A stretch of 16,645 nucleotides of DNA from positions 1 to 16,645 of the forward strand of contig JAGBCG010000145.1 of assembly GCA_017938055.1 (NCBI GenBank), in the 5' to 3' direction. Under the pieces are notes generated by a model, which had not been told where the DNA came from, made no database searches, and worked only from the letters and a program-made list of their open reading frames with translations. Below, piece after piece: positions 1 through 6,897 of this stretch; positions within the stretch are counted from its first letter, which is position 1; each line of letters begins with the position of its first letter. The stretch is from Clostridia bacterium (GTDB lineage Bacteria; Bacillota; Clostridia; Oscillospirales; CAG-382). Made by a program: the position numbers and the translations under genes.

Positions 1-498
1 GTTATTTTTCATCCACCAGCGAACTGTTTCTATAAATGTTGATGCAACATGATTTATAAAAAAGCTTTGTGGGATGTTTTCTTTTTTCTTATCTTCAAAC
101 AAGTCTATACGTTTTTCAATCAGCTTTAACAAATCCTCTTTAAAATACCTTAAAAACAGCTCATTATTACTGCCTGACAGCAATTCAAGTATATTATTGT
201 CGTTCTTTTGAAAATGCAAAAACAAATGTTGAAACACCGAGTCCGGTGCATTACACTCAAAAATATGATTATGACCCGTTTCTTCATTCATTACATCAAA
301 TATATGACAGAAAAGCTCCCCGCACATTTCCTTTAACAGATAATCCTTTGTTTCAAAGTGTGAATAAAAGGTCGCCCTGCCAACATCTGCTTTTTCAATT
401 ATTTCTCCAACCGTTATTTGTTCAAATCTCTTTTCAGACAAAAGTGCAGTAAATGCTCCGAATATTGCCTGTCGTGTTTTTCTCTGTCTTCTATCCAT
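1..498 (-). CDS. TetR/AcrR-family transcriptional regulator (3' end outside window)
   Basis: Reading the minus strand from the ATG at 498 gives an open frame of 166 codons that runs off the left edge without a stop. A GGAG ribosome binding site lies a few bases upstream of this ATG. The first ~56 residues form a typical TetR DNA-binding domain: a basic start (MDRRQRKTRQAI), then TVGEIIEKADVGRATFYSHF as helix-turn-helix, followed by the usual KDYLL segment. The rest, with a C-terminal ETVRWWMK stretch, fits a ligand-binding/dimerisation domain as in the TetR C-terminal families of Firmicutes. It is divergent from the CDF metal exporter, with 158 bp between the two start codons, so by inference it regulates that exporter and itself. 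The ligand cannot be read from the sequence. Family assignment is firm; target is inferred. Confidence 0.85.
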   Translation of the reverse strand, partial: MDRRQRKTRQAIFGAFTALLSEKRFEQITVGEIIEKADVGRATFYSHFETKDYLLKEMCGELFCHIFDVMNEETGHNHIFECNAPDSVFQHLFLHFQKNDNNILELLSGSNNELFLRYFKEDLLKLIEKRIDLFEDKKKENIPQSFFINHVASTFIETVRWWMKNN

Positions 499-527
499 TT
501 TTTCTCCATACACTTTTTTAAATTTGT

Positions 528-620
528 TCGGTACTGAATCAATCAAAAAAATCATATATTGATTTTACGGCAAGTTTTAATACAATTATATTGAACACGT
601 TATTCAGTATCAAACTGATT
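528..620. promoter_or_regulatory. Divergent control region with two candidate TetR operators
   Basis: Between the TetR gene and the CDF gene there are two related palindromes. One at 528-539 (TTCGGTACTGAA) is symmetric at 10 of 12 positions. One at 602-620 has perfect TCAGT / ACTGA arms around a 5-bp centre. Both contain TTCAGTA, in opposite orientation. The second lies just upstream of the CDF ribosome binding site, the first just upstream of the TetR one, as expected for a repressor acting on both genes. A further inverted pair (AATCAAT at 537-543, ATTGATT at 558-564) lies between them. I could not identify convincing -35/-10 boxes. Operator function is inference. Confidence 0.45.
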
Positions 621-656
621 ATACCAAATATTCTTATACAAGTCAACGGAGGAATT

Positions 657-1565
657 ATGAAAACAGAAAGAAAAATTTTAACTGCGTTCATTTTAAATTT
701 TGCCTTTTCAATTTTTGAATTCTTTGGCGGAATATTTACGGGAAGTGTAGCCATAATATCGGATGCTTTGCATGACATTACAGATGCTGCAAGTATTGCC
801 ATTTCCTACTTTCTTGAAAAAAAGAGCAAAAAGCAGCCTGACGAAATTTACACATACGGCTATGCAAGGTTTTCAATTCTTGCAAGTGCCATTACAAACA
901 TTTTTCTTATTACAGGCTCTTTTATTGTTATTTACAATGCCATTTTAAGAATTATATCCCCTGCAATTATAAACTATCACGGGATGATATTTTTTGCTAT
1001 AATGGGTGTCTTGATAAATTCCTTTGCTGCATTTTTTACACATGGAAAAGGCTCTCTCAACCAGAAAGCAGTAAATCTTCACATGCTTGAAGACGTTCTC
1101 GGCTGGCTTATAGTTCTTATTGGTGCTGTTTTAATAAAGTTTACGAATTTCACTGTCATTGACCCAATTATGTCGATACTCGTATCGGTATTCATTCTAG
1201 TAAGTGCCTTTAAAAATTTGAAAGAAGCGGTATATGTTTTTCTTGAAAAAGCTCCAAAATCAATTTGTATTGAAGAAATTCGCCATCATATAACTGAAAT
1301 TTCCGGTATAACCGACATTCACCACATACACATATGGTCACTTGACGGTCAGGTAACATATGCCACAATGCATATTGTCGCCAGCGACCATTCTTTTAGC
1401 AAAAAAGAGATTATCAAAAACGAATTAAAAAAGCTTGGCATAACTCACTGTGTAATTGAGCTTGAGAGTGAAGACGAACAATGCAACGACAAGGAGTGTA
1501 AAGTGGAATTTAACACCCACCACCTTCACGCCCATCACCACCATAATCCCCATCATCACCACTAA
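657..1565 (+). CDS. Cation diffusion facilitator (CDF) family Zn-type efflux transporter with His-rich tail
   Basis: This is a 302-residue inner-membrane metal/proton antiporter of the CDF family (CzcD/ZitB/ZnT-like), expected to export Zn2+ or similar divalent ions. The start was set at ATG 657 because CGGAGG (647-652) stands 4 nt upstream; an in-frame upstream ATG at 591 lacks such a site. Transmembrane helices occupy about residues 8-215. Both metal-site motifs are HxxxD: HDITD near residue 39 (helix 2) and HMLED in helix 5, the pattern usually linked to Zn2+ preference. A cytoplasmic dimerisation domain follows, containing HHIHIWSLDG. The C-terminus is extremely histidine-rich (HHLHAHHHHNPHHHH), a probable metal buffer or sensor segment. 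It is divergent from a TetR regulator and is followed by a strong terminator, so it is probably monocistronic. Exact metal is inferred. Confidence 0.9.
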   Translation: MKTERKILTAFILNFAFSIFEFFGGIFTGSVAIISDALHDITDAASIAISYFLEKKSKKQPDEIYTYGYARFSILASAITNIFLITGSFIVIYNAILRIISPAIINYHGMIFFAIMGVLINSFAAFFTHGKGSLNQKAVNLHMLEDVLGWLIVLIGAVLIKFTNFTVIDPIMSILVSVFILVSAFKNLKEAVYVFLEKAPKSICIEEIRHHITEISGITDIHHIHIWSLDGQVTYATMHIVASDHSFSKKEIIKNELKKLGITHCVIELESEDEQCNDKECKVEFNTHHLHAHHHHNPHHHH

Positions 1566-1636
1566 TCTAAATTTTCACAGGCTCGTGAGCATAAAAGAAA
1601 ATGGAGTTGTAGCAAAATTTGCTAATTGTACAAAAA

Positions 1637-1664
1637 AGCGACTTGTCGAAACAAGTCGCTTTTT
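1637..1664 (+). terminator. Intrinsic terminator after the CDF gene
   Basis: A perfect 10-bp stem (AGCGACTTGT / ACAAGTCGCT) with a CGAA tetraloop is followed by TTTT and preceded by AAAAA, so it can act in both directions. It lies about 70 bp after the CDF stop. Confidence 0.9.
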
Positions 1665-1724
1665 CTGGTGCGAGTGTTCATAACGTGTCAAACTTCGACG
1701 CGAGAACAAAAATATAAAATAGAA

Positions 1725-1757
1725 AAGAACCTCGGACGCGATAATGCGTGTCGAGGC
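1725..1757 (-). terminator. Terminator downstream of tRNA-Pro
   Basis: On the minus strand, immediately after the tRNA, a GC-rich stem forms between 1746-1756 and 1730-1739 with one mismatch. The run TTCTTTTCTATTTT follows it. The position fits termination of the monocistronic tRNA transcript. Confidence 0.75.
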
Positions 1758-1764
1758 TCTCGAC

Positions 1765-1840
1765 TGGTCTGAGTGGCGGGACTTGAACCCACGGCCTCTA
1801 CCACCCCAAGGTAGCGCTCTACCACCTGAGCCACACCCAG
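1765..1840 (-). tRNA. tRNA-Pro (anticodon GGG)
   Basis: The reverse complement folds into a full cloverleaf. The acceptor stem is CTGGGTG / CACTCAG with one G-U pair; the D arm is GCTC...GAGC. The anticodon stem CTACC / GGTAG holds the loop TTGGGGT, giving U33, anticodon GGG and G37. The variable loop is short (5 nt). The T arm is GTGGG-TTCAAGT-CCCGC, the discriminator base is A, and 3' CCA is encoded. GGG decodes CCC/CCU proline codons. A consensus promoter precedes it and a terminator follows. Confidence 0.95.
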
Positions 1841-1850
1841 ATTTTGTTTT

Positions 1851-1868
1851 GCAAGGTATGTCCCTTGC
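1851..1868 (-). other. Leader hairpin of pre-tRNA-Pro
   Basis: GCAAGG and CCTTGC form a 6-bp stem with a 6-nt loop in the short leader between promoter and tRNA-Pro, 10 nt from the mature 5' end. It may assist folding or RNase P access. Function is inference. Confidence 0.4.
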
Positions 1869-1882
1869 TCACAACGTTTGAT

Positions 1883-1911
1883 ATTATAGCATAACAAAAT
1901 AGCTTTGTCAA
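1883..1911 (-). promoter_or_regulatory. Consensus sigma-A promoter of tRNA-Pro
   Basis: On the minus strand a perfect -35 box TTGACA (1911-1906) and a perfect -10 box TATAAT (1888-1883) are separated by exactly 17 bp. Transcription should start near 1876, about 36 nt before the mature tRNA 5' end. Confidence 0.93.
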
Positions 1912-2020
1912 TACTTTTTTCCAAAAAAATAAATTTATTGTTTTGCTGTAATATATAGTTTTTAACGATTTTAAAAAAACAGTAAAATCAAATTTTGAAA
2001 CACTAATAAACAGTACAAAA

Positions 2021-2058
2021 GTAACAAAACATGCCCTTTTCCAGAAACGTGCCATGTT
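2021..2058 (-). terminator. Possible weak terminator after spmB
   Basis: AACATG (2028-2033) and CATGTT (2053-2058) form a 6-bp stem with a long loop, about 20 bp after the spmB stop. On the minus strand it is followed by TTTTGTTACTTTTG. The stem is short, so this is tentative. The rest of the 1925-2080 gap is AT-rich and shows nothing else. Confidence 0.35.
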
Positions 2059-2080
2059 AAATATTATTCGGTATAAATTT

Positions 2081-2602
2081 TCAGTTATATATTGCATTTC
2101 CAACAAAGCTGCAAAGCACTACGCTAAAAACAAATACTATCAAGGACGCAGGTATTGCATATCTTGTCTTTTTTATTTTTACCGCACCGAAATACATTCC
2201 AAGTGTGTACAGCACCGTATCTGTTGAGCCCATAAGCAAACATGCCGTTTTTGATGCTATACTGTCAGCTCCGTGCTGTGAAAACAGTTTATCAGCAAGA
2301 GCTGTTGCTGCACTTCCTGAAAAAGGTCTTAGTATTATTGTAGGTATCATTTCCTGTGGTACTTTAACCATTGCAAGCAATGGAGAAAACAGTGAACACA
2401 GTATATCTGCAAGACCGCTTGAAAACAGTGCATTTACACAGCACATTATAAGAAGCATGGACGGCAACAACTCCATACAGCATTTCATTCCGTCACTTGC
2501 TCCATCGGTAAATGCTTTTAATGCTTCACTTTTACGCAAAAATCCCATGGCTGCAATGCACAGAACAAGAGGAAGCACAAGGCTTGTAATTATATCAATC
2601 AT
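2081..2602 (-). CDS. spmB: Spore maturation protein B (SpmB)
   Basis: This 173-residue integral membrane protein has the nucleoside-recognition/Gate domain layout of SpmB, including LLPSMLLIMCCVNALFSSGL and the conserved ILRPFSGSAA and STDTVLYTLGMYFG segments. In Bacillus, SpmA and SpmB are required for normal dehydration of the spore core; their molecular activity is unsettled. Length matches the family (about 170-180 residues). The ATG at 2602 follows GGGAGAAG, which sits inside the last codons of spmA. The two genes overlap by 8 nt, so translation is probably coupled. Its presence indicates an endospore-forming lineage. Assignment is by recognition of sequence and gene pairing. Confidence 0.92.
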   Translation of the reverse strand: MIDIITSLVLPLVLCIAAMGFLRKSEALKAFTDGASDGMKCCMELLPSMLLIMCCVNALFSSGLADILCSLFSPLLAMVKVPQEMIPTIILRPFSGSAATALADKLFSQHGADSIASKTACLLMGSTDTVLYTLGMYFGAVKIKKTRYAIPASLIVFVFSVVLCSFVGNAIYN

Positions 2603-3185
2603 CTTTCTTCTCCCTTTTACTTATCTTTGCAAACATTTTACATACAACTACTGCAAAAACAGTAATAATCGCTGAACAAAACCATATTGCAGGGATTACA
2701 TCAAAGGGATTTACACTTCCATGTCTGCTTCGCAATGCTATGAGAGTTGCCGGAACCAGCTGTATAGGAACTGTATTGAGTACGGCATGCATTATTGCAC
2801 TATCAGAAGCACTTTCCGTTTTACCTTTACTTAGTCCCTTCATCGCCGCAATTCCAAAAGGCAATGCCGCATTTCCAAGTCCTAAAAAGTCTGCTGCAAA
2901 GGATGCTGACAAATTCTGCTTATCATTTGCTGTGAGATTATTTTTACCAAAAATCCAATCAAGCGGCTTATCAACAAGCTTACTTATTTCATTAAGTATA
3001 CCACATTCTTTAAACACATTCATTATTCCATTCCAGAAGCACATCATTCCAAGCAGCGAAATACAAAGCGTTACTCCGCCGCTTATCGCTTCAAGCATTT
3101 CAAAGGACAGTCTTTGAACATTTCCCGTAAAAATTGCAGTTACAAATGAAAGCGGCATTATTACTCCAAATATTTTTCCTATCAT
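2595..3185 (-). CDS. spmA: Spore maturation protein A (SpmA)
   Basis: This multi-pass membrane protein of about 196 residues resembles SpmA: the FWNGIMNVFKECGILNEISKL region, the conserved SFAADFLGLGNAALPFGI segment, and the LNTVPIQLVPATLIALR motif. I chose the ATG at 3185 because GGTGA (3195-3191) stands at good distance upstream. A GTG at 3194 is in frame but would use bases of that ribosome binding site. It overlaps spmB by 8 nt and forms a two-gene unit, as in Bacillus and most spore-forming Clostridia. Expression in the forespore or mother cell is expected from the family, but no clear sporulation-sigma promoter is visible in the 114-bp divergent spacer shared with the amidase gene. Confidence 0.92.
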   Translation of the reverse strand: MIGKIFGVIMPLSFVTAIFTGNVQRLSFEMLEAISGGVTLCISLLGMMCFWNGIMNVFKECGILNEISKLVDKPLDWIFGKNNLTANDKQNLSASFAADFLGLGNAALPFGIAAMKGLSKGKTESASDSAIMHAVLNTVPIQLVPATLIALRSRHGSVNPFDVIPAIWFCSAIITVFAVVVCKMFAKISKREKKDD

Positions 3186-3299
3186 ATTTATCACCGTTAT
3201 ATTTGTTATTCAAAAAAGTGCATTTTTATTACTTTGTGTCATTTTTTTATTTTTCAGAATACAATATACTAAACTAACAAAACTTAACGGAGGGGTATT

Positions 3300-4058
3300 A
3301 TGCCTGCTATATATTTAAGTCCTTCAACACAGGAATACAACAACTACTACGACGGCTCAGGTTCTGAAGAATACTACATGAATCTTATCGCTGATGCCAT
3401 GGAGCCTTATTTGATTTCATCCGGTATTTCCTTTACTCGAAACAATCCCAACGAAAGCCTTGCAAGAGCTATCGCACAGTCAAATGCAGGGAATTATGAC
3501 TTACATCTCGCTCTTCACTCCAACGCTTCACCGGAAAGTCTTTCAGGACGTCTGTCTGGTGCTGACTTTTACTACTACACAAGAAGCCGCAACGGCAGAG
3601 ATGCTGCTACAATTCTCGCCGACAATTTTATGAGCATCTATCCCAATCCCTCAAATGTAAGAACCGTTCCCACCGCTTCTCTTGCAGAGGTTGTTCGCAC
3701 CATTGCTCCTGCCGTTCTTGTAGAAATTGCTTACCATGACAATCCCGGTGACGCTGAATGGATAAAGAACAACATAAACGAAATTGCAAGAAATCTCGTT
3801 CAGGGTGTTGCAGAATATCTGGGTGTATTATTTGTTTCTCCCAACGAATATACAGGTATTAGAAAAGGTGTTGTCACTACTGCCGGAGGCAGACTGAATC
3901 TCCGTGAAAGACCCAACCTTGAAGCCAACATTTTAACACAAATCCCCAACGGCGAAAGTGTCAATGTATACTGTACAACAGGCTTATGGTATGTTGTTGA
4001 ATACAACGGTATTCTGGGCTTTGCCTCAGCACAATACATTGATGTCCCATCAAATTAA
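3300..4058 (+). CDS. N-acetylmuramoyl-L-alanine amidase (Amidase_3 type) with C-terminal SH3 domain
   Basis: This 252-residue protein starts at ATG 3300 after GGAGGGG (3289-3295). Residues 3-176 look like a zinc-dependent Amidase_3 domain that cuts the amide bond between N-acetylmuramic acid and L-alanine. Visible candidate residues are E23/E24 (GSEEYYMN), H73 in LALHSNA and E142 in VLVEIAYHDN. The usual first zinc histidine (in a DPGHGG-like motif) is replaced by YLSPSTQEYN, with no histidine. Residues about 187-249 form a bacterial SH3 domain (RLNLRERPNLEANIL... LWYVVEYNGILGFASAQYI). There is no signal peptide, unusual for a wall hydrolase; release may need lysis, or the protein may act in the mother cell during sporulation (it diverges from spmA). 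A terminator follows. Family is firm; catalytic competence and role are less sure. Confidence 0.85.
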   Translation: MPAIYLSPSTQEYNNYYDGSGSEEYYMNLIADAMEPYLISSGISFTRNNPNESLARAIAQSNAGNYDLHLALHSNASPESLSGRLSGADFYYYTRSRNGRDAATILADNFMSIYPNPSNVRTVPTASLAEVVRTIAPAVLVEIAYHDNPGDAEWIKNNINEIARNLVQGVAEYLGVLFVSPNEYTGIRKGVVTTAGGRLNLRERPNLEANILTQIPNGESVNVYCTTGLWYVVEYNGILGFASAQYIDVPSN

Positions 4059-4090
4059 AAATATAAACAGACATACATTATATACAATAA

Positions 4091-4116
4091 AATGAGGACT
4101 TTTGTCCCCATTTTTA
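4091..4116 (+). terminator. Intrinsic terminator after the amidase gene
   Basis: The stem ATGAGGAC / GTCCCCAT (8 bp with one A-C mismatch) and a TTTT loop are followed by TTTTTATTTTTGCTTTTTT. It ends the amidase transcript and insulates the copper genes. Confidence 0.75.
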
Positions 4117-4189
4117 TTTTTGCTTTTTTCATCCTTTTCTTAAATAAAAAAGTTATTGTTTTTTTATTCACACAGTTTTAAGAATTATC

Positions 4190-4218
4190 TTTGTTTATTA
4201 ACAAATTTGTGTTAAACT
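4190..4218 (+). promoter_or_regulatory. Candidate copA promoter with overlapping palindromic operator
   Basis: The 18-bp sequence TTAACAAATTTGTGTTAA (4198-4215) has perfect TTAACA / TGTTAA arms. It overlaps an extended -10-like TGTTAAACT (4210-4218) with a weak -35 (TTGTTT, 4191-4196) 16 bp away. Transcripts would begin just before the copA ribosome binding site. A copper-sensing repressor is expected for such an operon, but none is in the window, and this does not match the classical CopY box TACANNTGTA. Confidence 0.4.
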
Positions 4219-4238
4219 ACTTTCACGAGGTGACAGAT

Positions 4239-6467
4239 TTGAAAAAAAACTATGATATTACAGGCATGAGCTGTGCAGCCTGCAGTGCTGCTGTTGAACG
4301 TGCTGTCAAATCTCTAGGCATCACTGACCCGAAGGTTAATCTTTTATCGGGTGTATTGAGTATTGAATTCGATGAGAGCGTTGTCAGTGAAAATGACATT
4401 TTTACCGCTGTTAAAAAGGCTGGCTTTGGAATTGAGCATGCCAGAAGTGCCGCTGAAAAAAGGCGTGTTTTAAGAGAAAAAGCTCTTTATGAGCAAAAAA
4501 ATCTCTTTTTTAGACTTATCTTGTCAGTTTGCATTATGATAGTCTTAATGTATTTTTCAATGGGTCACATGTTTTCGCTTCCTTTGCCATCATTTTTGGC
4601 AAAGCCCGCTGTTCTTGCCGTTATACAGCTTGTGCTTACCCTTCCAATTTTGGTTATTAACAGGTCTTATTTTATCAATGGCACAAAGCATCTTTTTGCA
4701 AAAACTCCTAATATGGATTCCTTAATTTGTATAGGCTCTTTTGCCGCCTTGCTTTACGGCATTTTTGCTATTATTCAAATATTTATGGGAAACCATCACT
4801 ACATCCACGATTTATATTTTGAAACAGCTGCCATGATTCCAACTCTTGTCACCATCGGCAAGTATCTTGAGGGACGCTCAAAATCCGGCACAAGCAAAGC
4901 TTTGGATTTACTCATTGACCTTACCCCAAAAAATGCCACAGTAATTCGTGATGGTATTGAGAAAGAAATTGATATTTCTGAGCTTTTGGAAAACGACACG
5001 GTTATCGTAAAGCCGGGTGCAAATTTCCCCTGTGACGGTATTATTCTTTCAGGCGAAAGCTATGTCGACGAATCAAGTCTTACGGGCGAAAGTATGCCTG
5101 TATACAAGGCAAAAGGAGATACCGTCAATGCAGGTACTGTCAACAAAAACTCATGCTTGACTGTCAGTGCCTCAAAGGTTGGTGACGAAACGGTAATTTC
5201 AGCAATTATAAAGCTTGTAGAGCAGGCTTCGGGCTCAAAAGCACCTATTTCTCGCCTTGCAGATAAAATATCGGCGGTATTTGTTCCTGTTGTAATTATA
5301 ATTTCGATTCTCACGTGTGCCATATGGCTTATTGCAGGTGAGCAAATTGAATTTGCTTTTTCAAGAGCAATTTGTGTTCTTGTTATTTCCTGTCCCTGCT
5401 CATTGGGTCTTGCAACTCCTCTTGCTGTTACGGTTGGAACGGGAGTTGCGGCATCAAACGGTATTCTTATAAAGAGTGCTGAAAAGCTTGAGCAAATAGG
5501 TCACGTAAGCACAGTGTTATTCGACAAAACAGGTACTCTTACAAACGGTGAGCCTGTTGTTACAGACATTATACCACATGGTGACATTACCGACACTGAG
5601 CTATTACGTCTTTGTGCTTGTATTGAAAGCATGTCTGAGCATCCTCTTGGTGCTTCCATTGTTAAAGAAGCCAAAAGCAGAAACCTTGACGTATCACCCA
5701 TAGATTCATACCAAGCAATACCCGGTAAAGGCTTATATGCCGAAATGGGTGGTGAAAAATATATTGGTGGTAACCTTGATTTACTAAAGCTCAACAATAT
5801 AGTTGTAACAGATGAGTTATTAAGCACATTTGAAGCACTTTCATCTGGGGGCAAAACTCCACTCTTCTTTGCAAAAGAAAACCGCCTCTTAGGTTGCATT
5901 GCCGTTAGCGATGTCAGCAAGCCCGACAGCAAAGCTGCAGTAAAAGCATTAAAAGAAATGGGTGTTCAAAGTGTCATGATTACAGGTGACAATGAGAACA
6001 CTGCCAAAGCTATTGCAAGCTCTATTGGTATTGACCAGGTCTGCTCCTCAGTTACGCCGGATGAAAAGGAAAAATACGTGAGAAAATACAAGCAAGGTGG
6101 AAAAATCGTTGCTATGTGCGGCGACGGCATTAACGACTCCCCCGCCCTTGCAAGAGCCGACGTAGGCATAAGTGTTTCAAAGGGAACGGACATTGCAATA
6201 GAAACTGCAGACATAATTCTAATGAACAGCGATATGTATTCTGTACCACGTGTCATAGCTTTAAGCCGTGCTACAATTTCAAACATAAAGCTCAGTCTTT
6301 TCTGGGCTTTATTATACAATTCTCTGGGTATTCCCATTGCTGCAGGCGTACTATATCCGCTTTGGGGTATTACTCTCAATCCCATGATTGGTGCTGCAGC
6401 TATGAGTTTAAGCTCAATTTGTGTTGTTATCAACGCTCTTAGGTTAAAGCGTTTTAAATTTAATTAA
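4239..6467 (+). CDS. copA: Cu(+)-exporting P1B-type ATPase (CopA)
   Basis: This 742-residue membrane pump exports monovalent copper at the cost of ATP. The chosen start is TTG 4239, preceded at 5 nt by GAGGTGA (4227-4233); a longer frame from 4191 has no ribosome binding site. Order of parts: one N-terminal heavy-metal domain with GMSCAAC (C12, C15); transmembrane helices; actuator loop with SLTGES; the ion-site motif CPC at residues 385-387 (in the form SCPCSLG); phosphorylation motif DKTGT with D429; the SEHPLG nucleotide-domain motif; GDGINDSPAL near 628; and final helices carrying YNSLGIPIAAG and MSLSS. The CPC, YN and MxxSS set marks the Cu+ (P1B-1) class. A CopZ-like gene follows 22 bp downstream. 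Function is well supported by motifs. Confidence 0.95.
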   Translation: MKKNYDITGMSCAACSAAVERAVKSLGITDPKVNLLSGVLSIEFDESVVSENDIFTAVKKAGFGIEHARSAAEKRRVLREKALYEQKNLFFRLILSVCIMIVLMYFSMGHMFSLPLPSFLAKPAVLAVIQLVLTLPILVINRSYFINGTKHLFAKTPNMDSLICIGSFAALLYGIFAIIQIFMGNHHYIHDLYFETAAMIPTLVTIGKYLEGRSKSGTSKALDLLIDLTPKNATVIRDGIEKEIDISELLENDTVIVKPGANFPCDGIILSGESYVDESSLTGESMPVYKAKGDTVNAGTVNKNSCLTVSASKVGDETVISAIIKLVEQASGSKAPISRLADKISAVFVPVVIIISILTCAIWLIAGEQIEFAFSRAICVLVISCPCSLGLATPLAVTVGTGVAASNGILIKSAEKLEQIGHVSTVLFDKTGTLTNGEPVVTDIIPHGDITDTELLRLCACIESMSEHPLGASIVKEAKSRNLDVSPIDSYQAIPGKGLYAEMGGEKYIGGNLDLLKLNNIVVTDELLSTFEALSSGGKTPLFFAKENRLLGCIAVSDVSKPDSKAAVKALKEMGVQSVMITGDNENTAKAIASSIGIDQVCSSVTPDEKEKYVRKYKQGGKIVAMCGDGINDSPALARADVGISVSKGTDIAIETADIILMNSDMYSVPRVIALSRATISNIKLSLFWALLYNSLGIPIAAGVLYPLWGITLNPMIGAAAMSLSSICVVINALRLKRFKFN

Positions 6468-6489
6468 TAAAGACAAGGAGAATTCAGTT

Positions 6490-6720
6490 ATGTTGAAAAA
6501 AATTATTACCATTGAAGGAATGCACTGCTCTCACTGTGCTTCCACAGTAGAAAGAGTTATAGGCGAAATTGAGGGTGTTACTGGTGCAAAGGTGAACCTT
6601 GACAAAAAGACTTGTACAGCAAAAATTTCTCATGAAATTGACGACAGTATTTTTGTAGAAGCTGTCAAAAATTCAGGCTTTGAGGTTGTGTCAATTCAGA
6701 CTAAGAAAAGCTTATTTTGA
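6490..6720 (+). CDS. copZ: CopZ-like copper chaperone (heavy-metal-associated domain)
   Basis: This 76-residue single HMA domain has the metal-binding motif GMHCSHC (C13 and C16) after a short strand, and the babbab pattern typical of CopZ/Atx1 (AKVNLDKKTCTAKI ... FVEAVKNSGFEV). Such proteins carry Cu+ in the cytoplasm and pass it to the N-terminal domain of CopA. The ATG at 6490 follows AAGGAG by 9 nt. It lies 22 bp after copA with no terminator between, so the two are very likely co-transcribed. The gene symbol is by function and context; HMA proteins binding other soft metals look alike. Confidence 0.88.
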   Translation: MLKKIITIEGMHCSHCASTVERVIGEIEGVTGAKVNLDKKTCTAKISHEIDDSIFVEAVKNSGFEVVSIQTKKSLF

Positions 6721-6757
6721 TAGCTGAAAAAAAGTTTGAAAAATTTGGTTTTCATGG

Positions 6758-6786
6758 TTGACAAAGGGGTAAATTTGTGTTACCAT
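6758..6786 (+). promoter_or_regulatory. Sigma-A promoter with extended -10 and overlapping inverted repeat
   Basis: The -35 box TTGACA (6758-6763) and the -10 box TACCAT (6781-6786) are spaced 17 bp apart, with TG one base upstream (extended -10). The 17-bp sequence GGTAAATTTGTGTTACC (6768-6784) has perfect GGTAA / TTACC arms over the spacer and -10, a plausible operator. Its core AAATTTGTGTTA also occurs at the copA promoter (4203-4214). Confidence 0.7.
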
Positions 6787-6800
6787 ACACTTAAGTTTAG

Positions 6801-6830
6801 GCACATAAATCATACAGGTTATTTATGTGC
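6801..6830 (+). other. Perfect leader hairpin with a competing third arm
   Basis: GCACATAAAT (6801-6810) pairs perfectly with ATTTATGTGC (6821-6830) around a 10-nt loop. A second near-copy of the right arm, ATTTATGTGA (6846-6855), could pair with the same left arm instead (9 bp). Two mutually exclusive stems are therefore possible in the 5' leader of the downstream gene. No U-run follows the second arm, so it is not a plain attenuator. Any switching role is inference. Confidence 0.55.
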
Positions 6831-6897
6831 GTTGTAGCTATGTAAATTTATGTGACTTATTAAAAAATAAAAACTAGACAAAAAGAAGAAGCAACAA

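Larger units (their letters stand above)
6728..6862 (+). repeat. Copy A of a duplicated tRNA-type promoter/leader (no tRNA follows)
   Basis: This stretch is related along its length to 9988-10125, which leads into tRNA-Leu. Shared in the same order and nearly the same spacing are: AAAAAAGTT, then 24 nt later TTGACAAAGG, a similar -10 zone, and 73 nt after the -35 box a tail of the form GTTGTnGC ... TGTAAA(A)TTTATGnGACTTAT. Counted by eye, the first 33 nt from TTGACA match at 25 positions without gaps. No tRNA remnant follows; an AT-rich stretch leads into a broken glycoside-hydrolase-like gene. Confidence 0.75.

Noticed and set aside
1456..1683. Plus-strand open frame overlapping the end of the CDF gene
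   Set aside because: It reads through the CDF His-codon run in another frame and through the terminator; no ribosome binding site.
1819..2106. Minus-strand open frame across the tRNA-Pro promoter
   Set aside because: It overlaps the tRNA, its promoter and the spmB end; low-complexity AT-rich translation.
2205..3117. Plus-strand open frames opposite spmA and spmB
   Set aside because: They are shadows of the two spore maturation genes, with no start signals.
6758..6862. T-box riboswitch in the leader
   Set aside because: The conserved T-box sequence (AGGGTGGNACCGCG-like) and a terminator stem are absent.
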